Assembly (NCBI GenBank): GCA_944384395.1
Contig: CALWTD010000015.1
Span: forward strand, 1 to 47,046
Length of the DNA stretch: 47,046 nucleotides
Reading direction: 5' to 3'
From: an uncultured Clostridia bacterium
GTDB lineage: Bacteria > Bacillota > Clostridia > Christensenellales > UBA1242
Shown here: positions 39,682 through 47,046 of the stretch, piece by piece
Layout of the letters: every line of letters starts with the position of its first letter
How positions within the stretch are numbered: the stretch's first letter is position 1
Notes under the pieces: generated by a model
Told to the model about the DNA's origin: nothing
The model's database searches: none
Seen by the model: the letters and a program-made list of their open reading frames with translations, nothing else
Made by a program: the position numbers and the translations under genes

Positions 39682-41304
39682 ATGGTAAAGAAAGTAAAAA
39701 GAAAAACAACGTTTTTTAGAGTTTTGGAACTTATTGTAAACATAATTGTTTACCCTGTTATTATAATTTCTTTTGTGTCGAGTTTTTTTATGCTTGTGGC
39801 AAGAAGCAACAACTTGGTATCTCCAATTTTTGGACATACTTTTGTTAGAGTTTTGTCTGATAGTATGAGTGTGTATTGTCCAGAGGTGGGCAGAAGATTT
39901 GTTAAAGGTGATATTGCTATTGTTGATACAAATAATTCAACATATCAAGTTGGAGATGTTATTGCTTTTTATTATCACCATGATCCTGAAGATAACAATC
40001 AACTTTTTGATTTAACCCAAGTTGAAACAAAACAAGTTGAAAAACTAGACGAATATGGTAATGTTGTAAAAGATGAAAATGACGAAGTAGTTTATGTTGA
40101 AAATAATTATTATCCCGTAAAAGACGAAAATAATGAAGTTATTTTTAATACAGAATTATATAACTCTATAAAAAACGCAAAAGTTGGCGAAAAATTCTAT
40201 TATGAAGATTTTAAAGAATATTACACAAAAACAGAACCATCTGAAAATCGTAATACTTTGGAAGAGGTTATAAAGGCAAATACTTCGGTGTATTTTCACC
40301 AAATTGTTCAAATCAAAATTGACGCCTCTGGCACAATATTTTATATAACAAAAGGCACATATAATGCTGCATCTGATAGTTATGCAATAAGAGAAGATTA
40401 TGTTGTTGGAAAATATGCCAACACTCCTGCATGGTTTGCATCATTAATAAGTTTCTGTTCTTCAACAGAAGGTATGCTTCTTTTAGTTGTTTTACCAATT
40501 TCAATAATAGTGCTAGTTGAATTATTATCGGTTATTGAGCAAATTAATAATTTGCTTTTAGAAAAGAAAGTAATAAATCGAGAAATTCCTTTTGACACAA
40601 AAGAATGTGAAAAAGCAAATATTGGCCTTGAAATGCGGGAAACTGATAAAATTTATTTATATGATGTATTGCCTAACGAATTTAAAATGGACGCTTATGA
40701 ATTTTTGTGGGGGTGCTTAGAACCAAGTCAAAACAAAAAACAACAAAAGATATATGCCACAAGTAGGCTTGCTATAAGTGTTTATGATGAAAATAATGTA
40801 ACACCATATTACACTACATGGTCAGACTTTTTTAAATCAAAGCATATGAAAAAACTTGTTGCACAGGCTCAAATAAAAGCTGAAAATGATAGATATGCTG
40901 ATGTTTTAAATAAAGAATATCAAAATTATCGTGAAGGAGAAAATCCAAACGAATTTGAAGATACAGATGAAATACTCAAAAAAGATAAATTGTTGAAAGA
41001 AGAGGATAAATTTGCAATAGATAAAAATATTTATGACACAAAATATGGCGAGCAGTTGAAAAAATCTATAGACGATAAATTTGAAGAAATAAGTGAAAAA
41101 GAGAGCAATAAACAATCAATTTCAAAATCTAAAAAACCACCTAAAAAACCATTGCAAAGTGAAGTTGATACAAAAAATAAACAATCAAAAGTTAAAAGTG
41201 ATATAAAAACTGAAACTAAAAAACTACCTCCAAAAAAATTGCTTTCAAATAAAGAAAAAACCACAAAAAAACAAATACCCAAAAAAGTTCCACTAAAAAA
41301 ATAA
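39682..41304 (+). CDS. ER-type (SipW-like) signal peptidase I with long cytoplasmic tail
   Basis: A 540-residue protein. An N-terminal membrane helix (about 16-40) precedes the catalytic Ser of LSDSMS (S61); the base is His rather than Lys (H206 in YFHQIVQI), and YITKGTYN plus D232 complete the ER/SipW-type site. An unusual insertion rich in D, E and N lies at about 100-195. A second helix (about 262-287) is followed by some 250 cytoplasmic residues that are charged and end in K/P repeats (KKPPKKP, KKLPPKK). Normal SipW is about 190 residues. Its substrates are probably the TasA-like proteins at 42864-44061 and perhaps the giant protein. Confidence 0.8.
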   Translation: MVKKVKRKTTFFRVLELIVNIIVYPVIIISFVSSFFMLVARSNNLVSPIFGHTFVRVLSDSMSVYCPEVGRRFVKGDIAIVDTNNSTYQVGDVIAFYYHHDPEDNNQLFDLTQVETKQVEKLDEYGNVVKDENDEVVYVENNYYPVKDENNEVIFNTELYNSIKNAKVGEKFYYEDFKEYYTKTEPSENRNTLEEVIKANTSVYFHQIVQIKIDASGTIFYITKGTYNAASDSYAIREDYVVGKYANTPAWFASLISFCSSTEGMLLLVVLPISIIVLVELLSVIEQINNLLLEKKVINREIPFDTKECEKANIGLEMRETDKIYLYDVLPNEFKMDAYEFLWGCLEPSQNKKQQKIYATSRLAISVYDENNVTPYYTTWSDFFKSKHMKKLVAQAQIKAENDRYADVLNKEYQNYREGENPNEFEDTDEILKKDKLLKEEDKFAIDKNIYDTKYGEQLKKSIDDKFEEISEKESNKQSISKSKKPPKKPLQSEVDTKNKQSKVKSDIKTETKKLPPKKLLSNKEKTTKKQIPKKVPLKK

Positions 41305-41328
41305 AGCCGTCGGCTTTATTTTTTTTAT
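41300..41328 (+). terminator. Terminator after the first signal peptidase
   Basis: AATAAAGC/GCTTTATT stem with a CGTCG loop and a long T-run, beginning within the last codons of the gene. Confidence 0.75.
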
Positions 41329-41433
41329 TTTTAAATTGTCTTTGTATGGTGTTTTGTTAATAATATGCTATTTAGATAATTGTTTTTTAAAAAATGTTTG
41401 CAAGATTTTTTTTGTCTGTGATACACTAACAAT

Positions 41434-42459
41434 ATGACTACTAAAAAACCAAAAAATACTGCATATACTTTGCTTGGTAAAATAGGAGATATTTTGCTTT
41501 TTCCTATTGTTATTGTTGCGCTTTGTGTAAGTTTGCTTATTATGTTTCAGGCTAAATCAGATACCATTCCTTCGGTTTTTGGTATTTCAATAGTTAGAAT
41601 ATTGTCAGGCAGTATGGTGAAAAGTGGATTTAATATCGGCGATAATGTAATTATAAAAAAAACAGACACAAACACACTTTGGAAAGACGACATTATAGCT
41701 TTTTTTCAAAAAGAAGACCCTGCTGATGCAGGACGAATTTTGACTAAGTTAGATAATATTGATGATGAACCTAATATAACAAAACCTATTCCAGAAAACA
41801 GGTTGACACTTGATGACTTGCAGGGTACCGGTATGAGAGTTGTTTTTCACGAAATAATAAATGTTTATTATGATGAAACAGGAACAAGATTTTTTGAAAC
41901 AAAAGGTTCGTCAAATGATAGCGCAGACAGTGTAAAAGTACGGGCAGATTTTGTGATTGGTAAATATGTTGAAACTCCACAATGGTTTAGGGGTGCAGTA
42001 AAATGGCTTGCAAGTCCTGTGGGAATGGTTGTTTGTGTTTGTATACCACTTGGAATACTAGTTATATTTCAATCTCTTGCACTAATTGAACAAATAAATT
42101 TTATGTATGTTGAAAAAAAACTTATGAAAGGAGAAATGCATTGGCAAGATAAAGAAGCAAAAAGACTTATTCAAACAGGTGATATGGAAGAAGTTTGCAA
42201 AATTATATATTTTAGCAAGGTTGACGAAGATGAAAGAGAAGAACTTGCCGAAAACTTGTGGGTGTTTAAAAACAGATTAAATAAAAAACAAAAAAAGCAA
42301 AAACAAAATGTTGAAGACAGTATAGAAATTTTAGAAGATAAAGGTAAAAAAGATTATCTTTTATTTTGGAAAAACCATTTAAAATGGAAATGGGATATAA
42401 AACATATTGATGAAGAATTAACTTATGTGTTATACAACGAAAAAGTTAAGGTGGAATAA
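41434..42459 (+). CDS. ER-type (SipW-like) signal peptidase I, second copy
   Basis: A 341-residue paralogue. Helix at about 17-40; catalytic S60 in LSGSM; base H139 in VFHEIINVY; FETKGSSNDSAD with D165. A second helix spans about 193-217. The cytoplasmic tail of about 125 residues contains YVEKKLMKGE like the first copy (LLEKKVINRE), then a region beginning CKIIYFSKVDEDEREE that aligns in character with IYLYDVLPNEFK of copy 1. It has its own upstream region (41329-41433). A dedicated processor of the following secreted proteins is likely, by position and family. Confidence 0.82.
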   Translation: MTTKKPKNTAYTLLGKIGDILLFPIVIVALCVSLLIMFQAKSDTIPSVFGISIVRILSGSMVKSGFNIGDNVIIKKTDTNTLWKDDIIAFFQKEDPADAGRILTKLDNIDDEPNITKPIPENRLTLDDLQGTGMRVVFHEIINVYYDETGTRFFETKGSSNDSADSVKVRADFVIGKYVETPQWFRGAVKWLASPVGMVVCVCIPLGILVIFQSLALIEQINFMYVEKKLMKGEMHWQDKEAKRLIQTGDMEEVCKIIYFSKVDEDEREELAENLWVFKNRLNKKQKKQKQNVEDSIEILEDKGKKDYLLFWKNHLKWKWDIKHIDEELTYVLYNEKVKVE

Positions 42460-42630
42460 TTAAAAATATTAAAGTCGTGATAGCAAATTGTTATTGCGAT
42501 TTTTTCTATAATTTATAATATTTTATGACACTTATATATTAATCTACACAATATATGCCACAGATTACTTGCACAAATATATGTATTTTGTATAATTTGG
42601 AAAAATTTTTAAAATTTTTTTTAAATTTAT

Positions 42631-42659
42631 TTGACCAAAGTTTTTATTATATATATAAT
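42631..42659 (+). promoter_or_regulatory. Promoter of the TasA/CalY-like gene pair
   Basis: TTGACC (42631-42636), 17-nt spacer, TATAAT (42654-42659). The start near 42666 would leave a leader of about 200 nt. 42460-42630 is AT-rich; a weak hairpin near 42470-42510 may end the signal peptidase transcript. Confidence 0.65.
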
Positions 42660-42707
42660 AACATCGAAACGTAGTTAAGTTCACAAACAAAAGCAAATTT
42701 TGTTTTG

Positions 42708-42812
42708 GTGTGATAAAATGCCGTTTTTCACACATAATAAAATTGCCTAGTGTATTTAACTAGTTTTATAGAATTAAACATGATATAACACTTGTAAGGT
42801 GCCGTTCTTACA
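42708..42812 (+). promoter_or_regulatory. Leader with two hairpins sharing a TGCCG loop
   Basis: Hairpin 1 (42708-42733) has GTGTGA and AAAA pairing with TTTT and TCACAC, one bulged T, loop TGCCG (42719-42723). Hairpin 2 (42793-42812) has TGTAAG/CTTACA with the same TGCCG in the loop (42800-42804). Stems differ and loops match. A small CTAGT/ACTAG hairpin lies between (42748-42764). This looks like a paired protein or RNA binding site controlling the mRNA. Confidence 0.5.
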
Positions 42813-42863
42813 TAAAATGTGTTTATAATGTTTAATACAAAAAATAAAAAAGGGAGATTTAAA

Positions 42864-43478
42864 ATGAAAAGAAAAATAAAAGTTTTTTCAGCAATTGCAT
42901 CACTTTGCTTAGCAGTTGCACTCATGGCTTTTGGTGTATATGCAGCAACACAAGTTACATATACATTAAGCGGTTCTGTTACATACACAACAAACGATGT
43001 TCTTGTTGATATTTCAGGAAAAGTTGAGAAAGCACAATCAACAAAATATGGCTTTGCAGCAAACGGAGATGCTGACAATGAGAATAATACTAGTTATGGT
43101 GAGATTACTGCTTGGGACAATGTAAAAGCATTAACAGGATATAAATCATATGATCCTGATACTATGTTACCAAATGTATCTGGAGAGACTGATCCTCAAA
43201 CTGAATCTGTTGAAGTAAAACTTGGTGAATCTTCAGCTTGGAAAATAACTGTAACTGTTACAAATCAAGCAACATCAAATGCTGTAAAAGTTGTTTTGGA
43301 AGATACATCTAATGACGAAAACTTCCACGTAATCATTAAAGAAGGTACTACACTAACAACAGGAGCAACAAAAGGTGCAGCAGTAACATTTACAATATAT
43401 ATTCTTCTTGATGACCCTACTAAAAGTATAAGTGCTGGTACATATTCATTTAAGTTCACTTGTACACGTGCTGCTTAA
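42864..43478 (+). CDS. TasA/CalY-like secreted protein with SipW-type signal peptide
   Basis: 204 residues from the ATG at 42864 (RBS AGGGAGA at 42851-42857). The signal peptide is basic (KRKIK), then hydrophobic, ending LMAFGVYA-ATQ, like SipW-dependent substrates. The mature part is a beta-rich domain that begins VTYTLSGSVTYTTNDVLVDI and is rich in Thr, with regularly spaced strands, and ends YSFKFTCTRAA. TasA/camelysin proteins form extracellular fibres in Bacillus; fibre formation here is inferred. It lies downstream of two matching signal peptidases and upstream of a paralogue. Confidence 0.75.
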   Translation: MKRKIKVFSAIASLCLAVALMAFGVYAATQVTYTLSGSVTYTTNDVLVDISGKVEKAQSTKYGFAANGDADNENNTSYGEITAWDNVKALTGYKSYDPDTMLPNVSGETDPQTESVEVKLGESSAWKITVTVTNQATSNAVKVVLEDTSNDENFHVIIKEGTTLTTGATKGAAVTFTIYILLDDPTKSISAGTYSFKFTCTRAA

Positions 43479-43494
43479 TAAATAGGAGGGCAAA

Positions 43495-44061
43495 ATGAAA
43501 AAGAAAATTAAATTGTTTGTAACAATTGCTTCATTTTGCTTGGCAGTTTCGATGCTTGCTTTTGGTGTTTATGCTGCAACAAACGTAACATATACAATCA
43601 GTGGTTCGGTATCTTATACTGTAAACGATGTTTTAGTTAGCGTTAGTACACAGTTATATTCACTAAAAACAAACACAAAATATACGGCAAGTACAGTTGC
43701 ATCAGCAGGGGATGCCGCATGGCAAGCTTCTGGTGCACCAAAAACTTGGGCTTCTTATGATAATAACACAAAAGTGTTTAATAGTAGTTCAGGTTCAGCA
43801 GCAATGGGAACATTGAATTTTAGCACATCATATGCATATAAAATTGTTGTAACAATTTCTACACTTAACACAAGTGGAACGGTTTCGGCAACAGTTGGAA
43901 ATGTGACAACACCAACAAATGCTTATATTGTTAAAGCAAATGGTGGTACTGTTACAACTTCAAAACCATTAACATTGGTGTATTATATCGGGCTTGATGA
44001 TGCTACATCACCAGCAAGTGGAACGTTTAGTTTACCTGTAACAATTGCTTTTGCTGCTTAG
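43495..44061 (+). CDS. TasA/CalY-like secreted protein, paralogue
   Basis: 188 residues, RBS TAGGAGGG. The signal (KKKIKLFVTIASFCLAVSM) and first mature residues AATNVTYTISGSVSYTVNDV closely match the preceding gene, while the rest diverges: more Ser/Thr/Ala, no acidic clusters, ends FSLPVTIAFAA. A tandem duplication followed by divergence is likely. It could be a second fibre subunit or a minor or anchoring component. Transcription ends at the terminators at 44126-44207. Confidence 0.75.
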   Translation: MKKKIKLFVTIASFCLAVSMLAFGVYAATNVTYTISGSVSYTVNDVLVSVSTQLYSLKTNTKYTASTVASAGDAAWQASGAPKTWASYDNNTKVFNSSSGSAAMGTLNFSTSYAYKIVVTISTLNTSGTVSATVGNVTTPTNAYIVKANGGTVTTSKPLTLVYYIGLDDATSPASGTFSLPVTIAFAA

Positions 44062-44125
44062 TAAACAAGCAAAATAGCTATTATAATAGCAAAAAACATT
44101 TATAAAATTTTATAAACGGCAAAAT

Positions 44126-44157
44126 AAGAGTGAGATTAGTGTCTCACTCTTTTTTTT
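44126..44157 (+). terminator. Terminator after the TasA-like pair, copy 1
   Basis: A 10-bp perfect stem AAGAGTGAGA/TCTCACTCTT, loop TTAGTG, with a long T-run. Confidence 0.8.
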
Positions 44158-44177
44158 GCCATAAACAAAAAATAGGT

Positions 44178-44207
44178 GAGTGAGATTAGTGTCTCACTCT
44201 TTTTTTG
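44178..44207 (+). terminator. Terminator, tandem copy 2 (third remnant at 44228-44238)
   Basis: The same GAGTGAGA/TCTCACTC hairpin and TTAGTG loop, 50 bp after copy 1, including the flanking TTTTTTTGCCATAAACAAAAA. A third, truncated copy (AGTGAGATTAG) follows after another 49-50 bp without its right arm. Confidence 0.75.
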
Positions 44208-44316
44208 CCATAAACAAAAAATATTGTAGTGAGATTAGAATTAAAATAACAAATAAAATTTAATTTATTGGAGCAAAAAATATATATAAAAATTTTTAAA
44301 AATAATTAAAAAGGTG

Positions 44317-44346
44317 TTGACAAGGGTATATGTAATGTTATACAAT
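44317..44346 (+). promoter_or_regulatory. Promoter of the S10 ribosomal protein operon
   Basis: TTGACA (44317-44322) with TATACA (44339-44344, 16-nt spacer) or TACAAT (44341-44346, 18-nt spacer). Confidence 0.7.
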
Positions 44347-44351
44347 ACCAT

Positions 44352-44570
44352 GTAATGTGGCAAAGTACGGGTTGACGCATGAAGTTACCTGTTTCCTAGC
44401 AAGCGGAAAAGGATAATTTATGCCGACAAGTTCTGCTTTAAGCGGAGCGACCAACAAACGCCTTTTTATTTTGAAACCACATACAAACACACGGAATAGT
44501 GTTGAAAACAAATATAAAGGTTTACATTTATGTAATTTGTTGGCTAGCACAAAACAACAGGAGGTAAAAA
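44352..44570 (+). promoter_or_regulatory. Long leader of the S10 operon
   Basis: About 220 nt of untranslated leader, less AT-rich than its surroundings, with local pairing such as the segment TTCTGCTTTAAGCGGAG and a T-run CCTTTTTATTTT about 100 nt before rpsJ. S10 operons are autoregulated through their leader by L4 in other bacteria; the same is plausible here but no known motif was matched. AGGAGG at 44560-44565 starts rpsJ. Confidence 0.45.
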
Positions 44571-44879
44571 ATGGCAACACAAAAACTTAGAATCAAACTT
44601 AAATCTTACGACCATACACTTCTTGACCAAGCATGTATAAGAATAATCAATACAGCAAACAAGAGTGGTGCCAAAGTGGTAGGACCAGTTCCACTTCCAA
44701 CAGACAGGGAAGTTATAACAGTTATTCGTTCACCACACAAACATAAAGACAGTCGTGAACAATTTGAATCTAGAACACACAAAAGAATGATAGATGTGTA
44801 TCCAACTTCACCAAAGCAAACTGATGCATTTATGAAATTAGATTTGCCAGCTGGTGTTGATATTAAAATCGAACTATAA
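44571..44879 (+). CDS. rpsJ: 30S ribosomal protein S10
   Basis: Component of the 30S head and partner of NusB in antitermination. The 102 residues begin [18 protein letters not shown], then [20 protein letters not shown] and a middle segment [17 protein letters not shown], all strongly conserved. AGGAGG precedes the ATG. It is first in the S10 operon, with a 14-nt gap to rplC. Confidence 0.97.
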   Translation: MATQKLRIKLKSYDHTLLDQACIRIINTANKSGAKVVGPVPLPTDREVITVIRSPHKHKDSREQFESRTHKRMIDVYPTSPKQTDAFMKLDLPAGVDIKIEL

Positions 44880-44893
44880 GGAAGGAGAAGAAA

Positions 44894-45532
44894 ATGAATA
44901 AAGCAATTATAGGCAAAAAACTCGGAATGACACAAATCTTCACACCTGATGGTTTGGTTGTTCCAGTTACAGTAGTAGAAGCTGGTCCTTGCAAAGTTGT
45001 TCAAGTTAAAACACAAGGCAAGGAAGGTTATAACAGCGTTGTTGTTGCTTTTGATGAAACAAAAGAATCAAGAGTAAACAAAGCACAAATGGGAACATTT
45101 AAAAAAGCAAATGTTCCTGCACACAGAATTTTAAGAGAATTAAAACTCGACAATTCACAAAACTATGAAATCGGAACATCAATCCTTTGCGATATATTCA
45201 ATGAAAAAGACAAAGTTGATGTAACCGGTTTAACAAGAGGTCGTGGTTTTACAGGTGTTATTCAAAGATGGAATCAAAATCGTTTAAAAATGACACACGG
45301 AACAGGACCTGTTCACAGAGAAGTAGGTTCAATGGGTGGAAACAGTTCTCCATCAAGAGTATTTAAAAACAAACACCTTGCAGGACACTACGGACACGAG
45401 AGAGTAACAATTCAAAATTTGGAAATTGTTAAGGTCGATTCTGCTCGTAACATACTACTTATTAAAGGTTGCATACCTGGACCAAGAGGAACAGTTGTAA
45501 CAGTTAGTGAAGCAGTTAAAGGAGTCAACTAA
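44894..45532 (+). CDS. rplC: 50S ribosomal protein L3
   Basis: Binds 23S rRNA near the peptidyl transferase centre and starts 50S assembly. 212 residues: N-terminal [15 protein letters not shown], the finger region [13 protein letters not shown], the [15 protein letters not shown] segment and [25 protein letters not shown] lies upstream. Its stop overlaps the rplD ATG by one base (TAATG). Confidence 0.97.
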   Translation: MNKAIIGKKLGMTQIFTPDGLVVPVTVVEAGPCKVVQVKTQGKEGYNSVVVAFDETKESRVNKAQMGTFKKANVPAHRILRELKLDNSQNYEIGTSILCDIFNEKDKVDVTGLTRGRGFTGVIQRWNQNRLKMTHGTGPVHREVGSMGGNSSPSRVFKNKHLAGHYGHERVTIQNLEIVKVDSARNILLIKGCIPGPRGTVVTVSEAVKGVN

Positions 45533-46155
45533 TGAAAGCAAAAGTTTTTAATATGCAAAATAGTGAAGTTGGTTCAATAACACTTAAAGATTCAGTTTTT
45601 GGTGTTGAATATAACGAACCTTTAATTCATGAAGCTGTTGTTGCTTACAATGCAAATAATCGTCAAGGAACAAAATCAGCACTCACACGAAGCGAAGTTA
45701 GAGGACATGCTAAAAAACCTTGGAAACAAAAACATACAGGACACGCAAGACAAGGTTCAACAAAAGGTCCACAATTTGTTGGTGGTGGTGTAGTATTTGC
45801 TCCAAAGCCAAGAGATTTTTCTAAAAAACTTAACAAAGTTGCAAGAAGATTTGCTCTACTTAGCGCAATATCTCAAAAACTTGCACAAAAAGAACTTGTT
45901 ATATTAGACGAATTTAAACTTGAAAATGCAAAAACAAAAGAAGTTAAAGCATTTTTAGACGCATTTGGTTTTAAGGCAAGCACACTTATTGTTTTAGACG
46001 ATAAAAACGAAAGTGCATTAAAAGCTACAAACAATATGCAAAAAACAAGTGTAACAACATCAGATTTACTTAACGTTTATGATGTAGTTGCAAACAAGCA
46101 AGTTGTTCTCACAAAGTCAGCTGTTAAAAAATTAGAGGAGGCTTATGCAGAATAA
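45532..46155 (+). CDS. rplD: 50S ribosomal protein L4
   Basis: Binds 23S rRNA domain I; its extended loop reaches the exit tunnel. The loop is visible as TRSEVRGHAKKPWKQKHTGH with ARQGSTKGPQFVGGG next. The C-terminal globular part (KTKEVKAFLDAFG, LIVLDD) is standard. 207 residues. In other bacteria L4 represses this operon by binding the leader. It is coupled by one-base overlaps at both ends. Confidence 0.97.
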   Translation: MKAKVFNMQNSEVGSITLKDSVFGVEYNEPLIHEAVVAYNANNRQGTKSALTRSEVRGHAKKPWKQKHTGHARQGSTKGPQFVGGGVVFAPKPRDFSKKLNKVARRFALLSAISQKLAQKELVILDEFKLENAKTKEVKAFLDAFGFKASTLIVLDDKNESALKATNNMQKTSVTTSDLLNVYDVVANKQVVLTKSAVKKLEEAYAE

Positions 46156-46457
46156 TGAAAGCGCAAGATATTATAATTAGACCTGTCCTAACAGAAAAAG
46201 CTTATGCAGGAATTGCAAACAAAGTTTACACATTTAAAGTAAATAATAGTGCAAACAAAGTGCAAATCAAAAAAGCAGTTGAAGAACTTTTCAATGTTAA
46301 AGTTGAAAAAGTAAACACAGTAAGCGTTAAGGGCAAAGAAAAATCAAGAAATTTAAAAGAAGGAAGAACTGTTGGTAAATCAAGTGATTACACAAAAGCA
46401 ATAGTAACACTTACAAAAGATAGTAAACCAATTGCATTCTTTGAAAGTTTATCATAA
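46155..46457 (+). CDS. rplW: 50S ribosomal protein L23
   Basis: Sits at the tunnel exit, where trigger factor and SRP dock. 100 residues: DIIIRPVLTEKAY at the N-terminus, YTFKVNNSANKVQIKKAVEE and F-N-V-K-V-E-K-V-N-T, then the basic loop and ending KPIAFFESL. The ATG overlaps the rplD stop by one base. Trigger factor (30375) is its docking partner. Confidence 0.96.
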   Translation: MKAQDIIIRPVLTEKAYAGIANKVYTFKVNNSANKVQIKKAVEELFNVKVEKVNTVSVKGKEKSRNLKEGRTVGKSSDYTKAIVTLTKDSKPIAFFESLS

Positions 46458-46474
46458 AAGGAGAATAATTAGTT

Positions 46475-47046
46475 ATGGCTATAAAAACAAGTAATCCTAC
46501 ATCTGCTGGTCGTAGATTTTATACAAAAGCAACATTTGAAGAAGTAACTAAAAAAACTCCTGAAAAAAGTTTGCTAGTAACAAAAAAGAAAACAGCAGGC
46601 AGAAATGTTAGTGGAAAAATCACTGTTCGTCATATCGGCGGTGGAAACAGACAAAAATACAGAATAATAGATTTCAAAAGAAATAAAGATGGAATTCCAG
46701 CAAAAGTTGTTGGAATTGAATATGACCCAAATCGTAGCGCATACATCGCATTAGTATGTTATGCAGACGGTGAAAAGAGATACATCTTGGCTCCACTTGG
46801 ATTAAGTGTCGGCGACACAATAGAAAGTGGTAAAGATGCAGAAATAAAAGTCGGAAATGCTCTTCCACTTGAAAATATTCCAGTTGGTTCAGTTATTCAC
46901 AATGTTGAATTAGTGGCAGGAAAAGGTGGACAACTTGGAAGAAGTGCTGGTGTTGAGATGCGCCTTATGGCAAAAGAAGGAAAATATTCAACACTTCCTA
47001 TGCCAAGTAGAGAAATGATAAAAGTGCTGTTAACTTGCAAAGCAAC
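46475..47046 (+). CDS. rplB: 50S ribosomal protein L2, 3' part outside window
   Basis: The first 190 codons are present and the gene runs off the window end. The protein starts [18 protein letters not shown], followed by [40 protein letters not shown] and [13 protein letters not shown], all typical L2. L2 is central to subunit joining and the peptidyl transferase region. AAAAGGAGAA precedes the ATG at 46475. Confidence 0.96.
   Translation, partial: MAIKTSNPTSAGRRFYTKATFEEVTKKTPEKSLLVTKKKTAGRNVSGKITVRHIGGGNRQKYRIIDFKRNKDGIPAKVVGIEYDPNRSAYIALVCYADGEKRYILAPLGLSVGDTIESGKDAEIKVGNALPLENIPVGSVIHNVELVAGKGGQLGRSAGVEMRLMAKEGKYSTLPMPSREMIKVLLTCKA

Overview
The window reads as chromosomal DNA from a strongly AT-rich, low-GC Gram-positive bacterium (Bacillota, Clostridia-like; probably an uncultured host-associated lineage, which is inference). 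The reasons are the gene blocks holB-ricT-trmN6-rsmI, sepF-lspA-rluD, tig-clpP-clpX and the start of the S10 ribosomal operon, the spore maturation pair spmA/spmB, ER-type (SipW-like) signal peptidases with TasA/CalY-like substrates, and strong AGGAG ribosome-binding sites and TTGACA/TATAAT promoters. Most genes lie on the + strand in short operons closed by clear hairpin terminators.

Layout. 1-310: an array of tRNA-Thr 5' halves on the minus strand, with no 3' halves. 467-3788: replication, translation and sporulation housekeeping (holB, ricT, trmN6-like, rsmI). 3813-5595 (minus): a small HTH regulator, a 24-bp inverted repeat and spmB/spmA. 5671-8960: tatD, rsmA, a Cys-containing hypothetical gene and a divergent guanylate kinase. 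8978-11673 (minus): a SpoU methyltransferase and two membrane proteins. 11740-12910: a Fic toxin with a VbhA-type antitoxin under its own promoter and palindrome. 12973-13712: DUF378 protein and an ArsR-type repressor.

13940-22810 encodes one 2956-residue secreted protein: InlB-type repeats, MBG-like modules, twelve DUF285 repeats, a beta-helix-like region and a C-terminal Hint (intein/hedgehog-type) domain, with no sortase or membrane anchor. A solitary reverse transcriptase of uncertain class follows on the minus strand (23033-24376), then a small membrane protein and secG. 25068-25745 is a gene-free tandem array of highly structured repeat units. Next come an FkbM methyltransferase and a PHP phosphoesterase interrupted by a T16 tract that could be phase variable.

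27993-39535 is housekeeping again: sepF, lspA, rluD, tig, clpP, clpX, a DUF1540 protein, rplI (preceded by a 76-nt cloverleaf-shaped palindromic element), an MBL hydrolase, an HtrA protease, two CPBP proteases, rlmH and tadA. 39682-44061 is an export module: two ER-type signal peptidases with unusually long cytoplasmic tails, then two tandem TasA/CalY-like secreted proteins whose leader carries two hairpins with the same TGCCG loop. 44317-47046 is the S10 operon (rpsJ, rplC, rplD, rplW, partial rplB) with a leader of about 220 nt.

The best candidates for something undescribed are the tRNA-half array, the Hint-ended anchorless giant protein together with the signal peptidase module, the reverse transcriptase, and the two kinds of structured intergenic elements (25068-25745 and 33977-34052).
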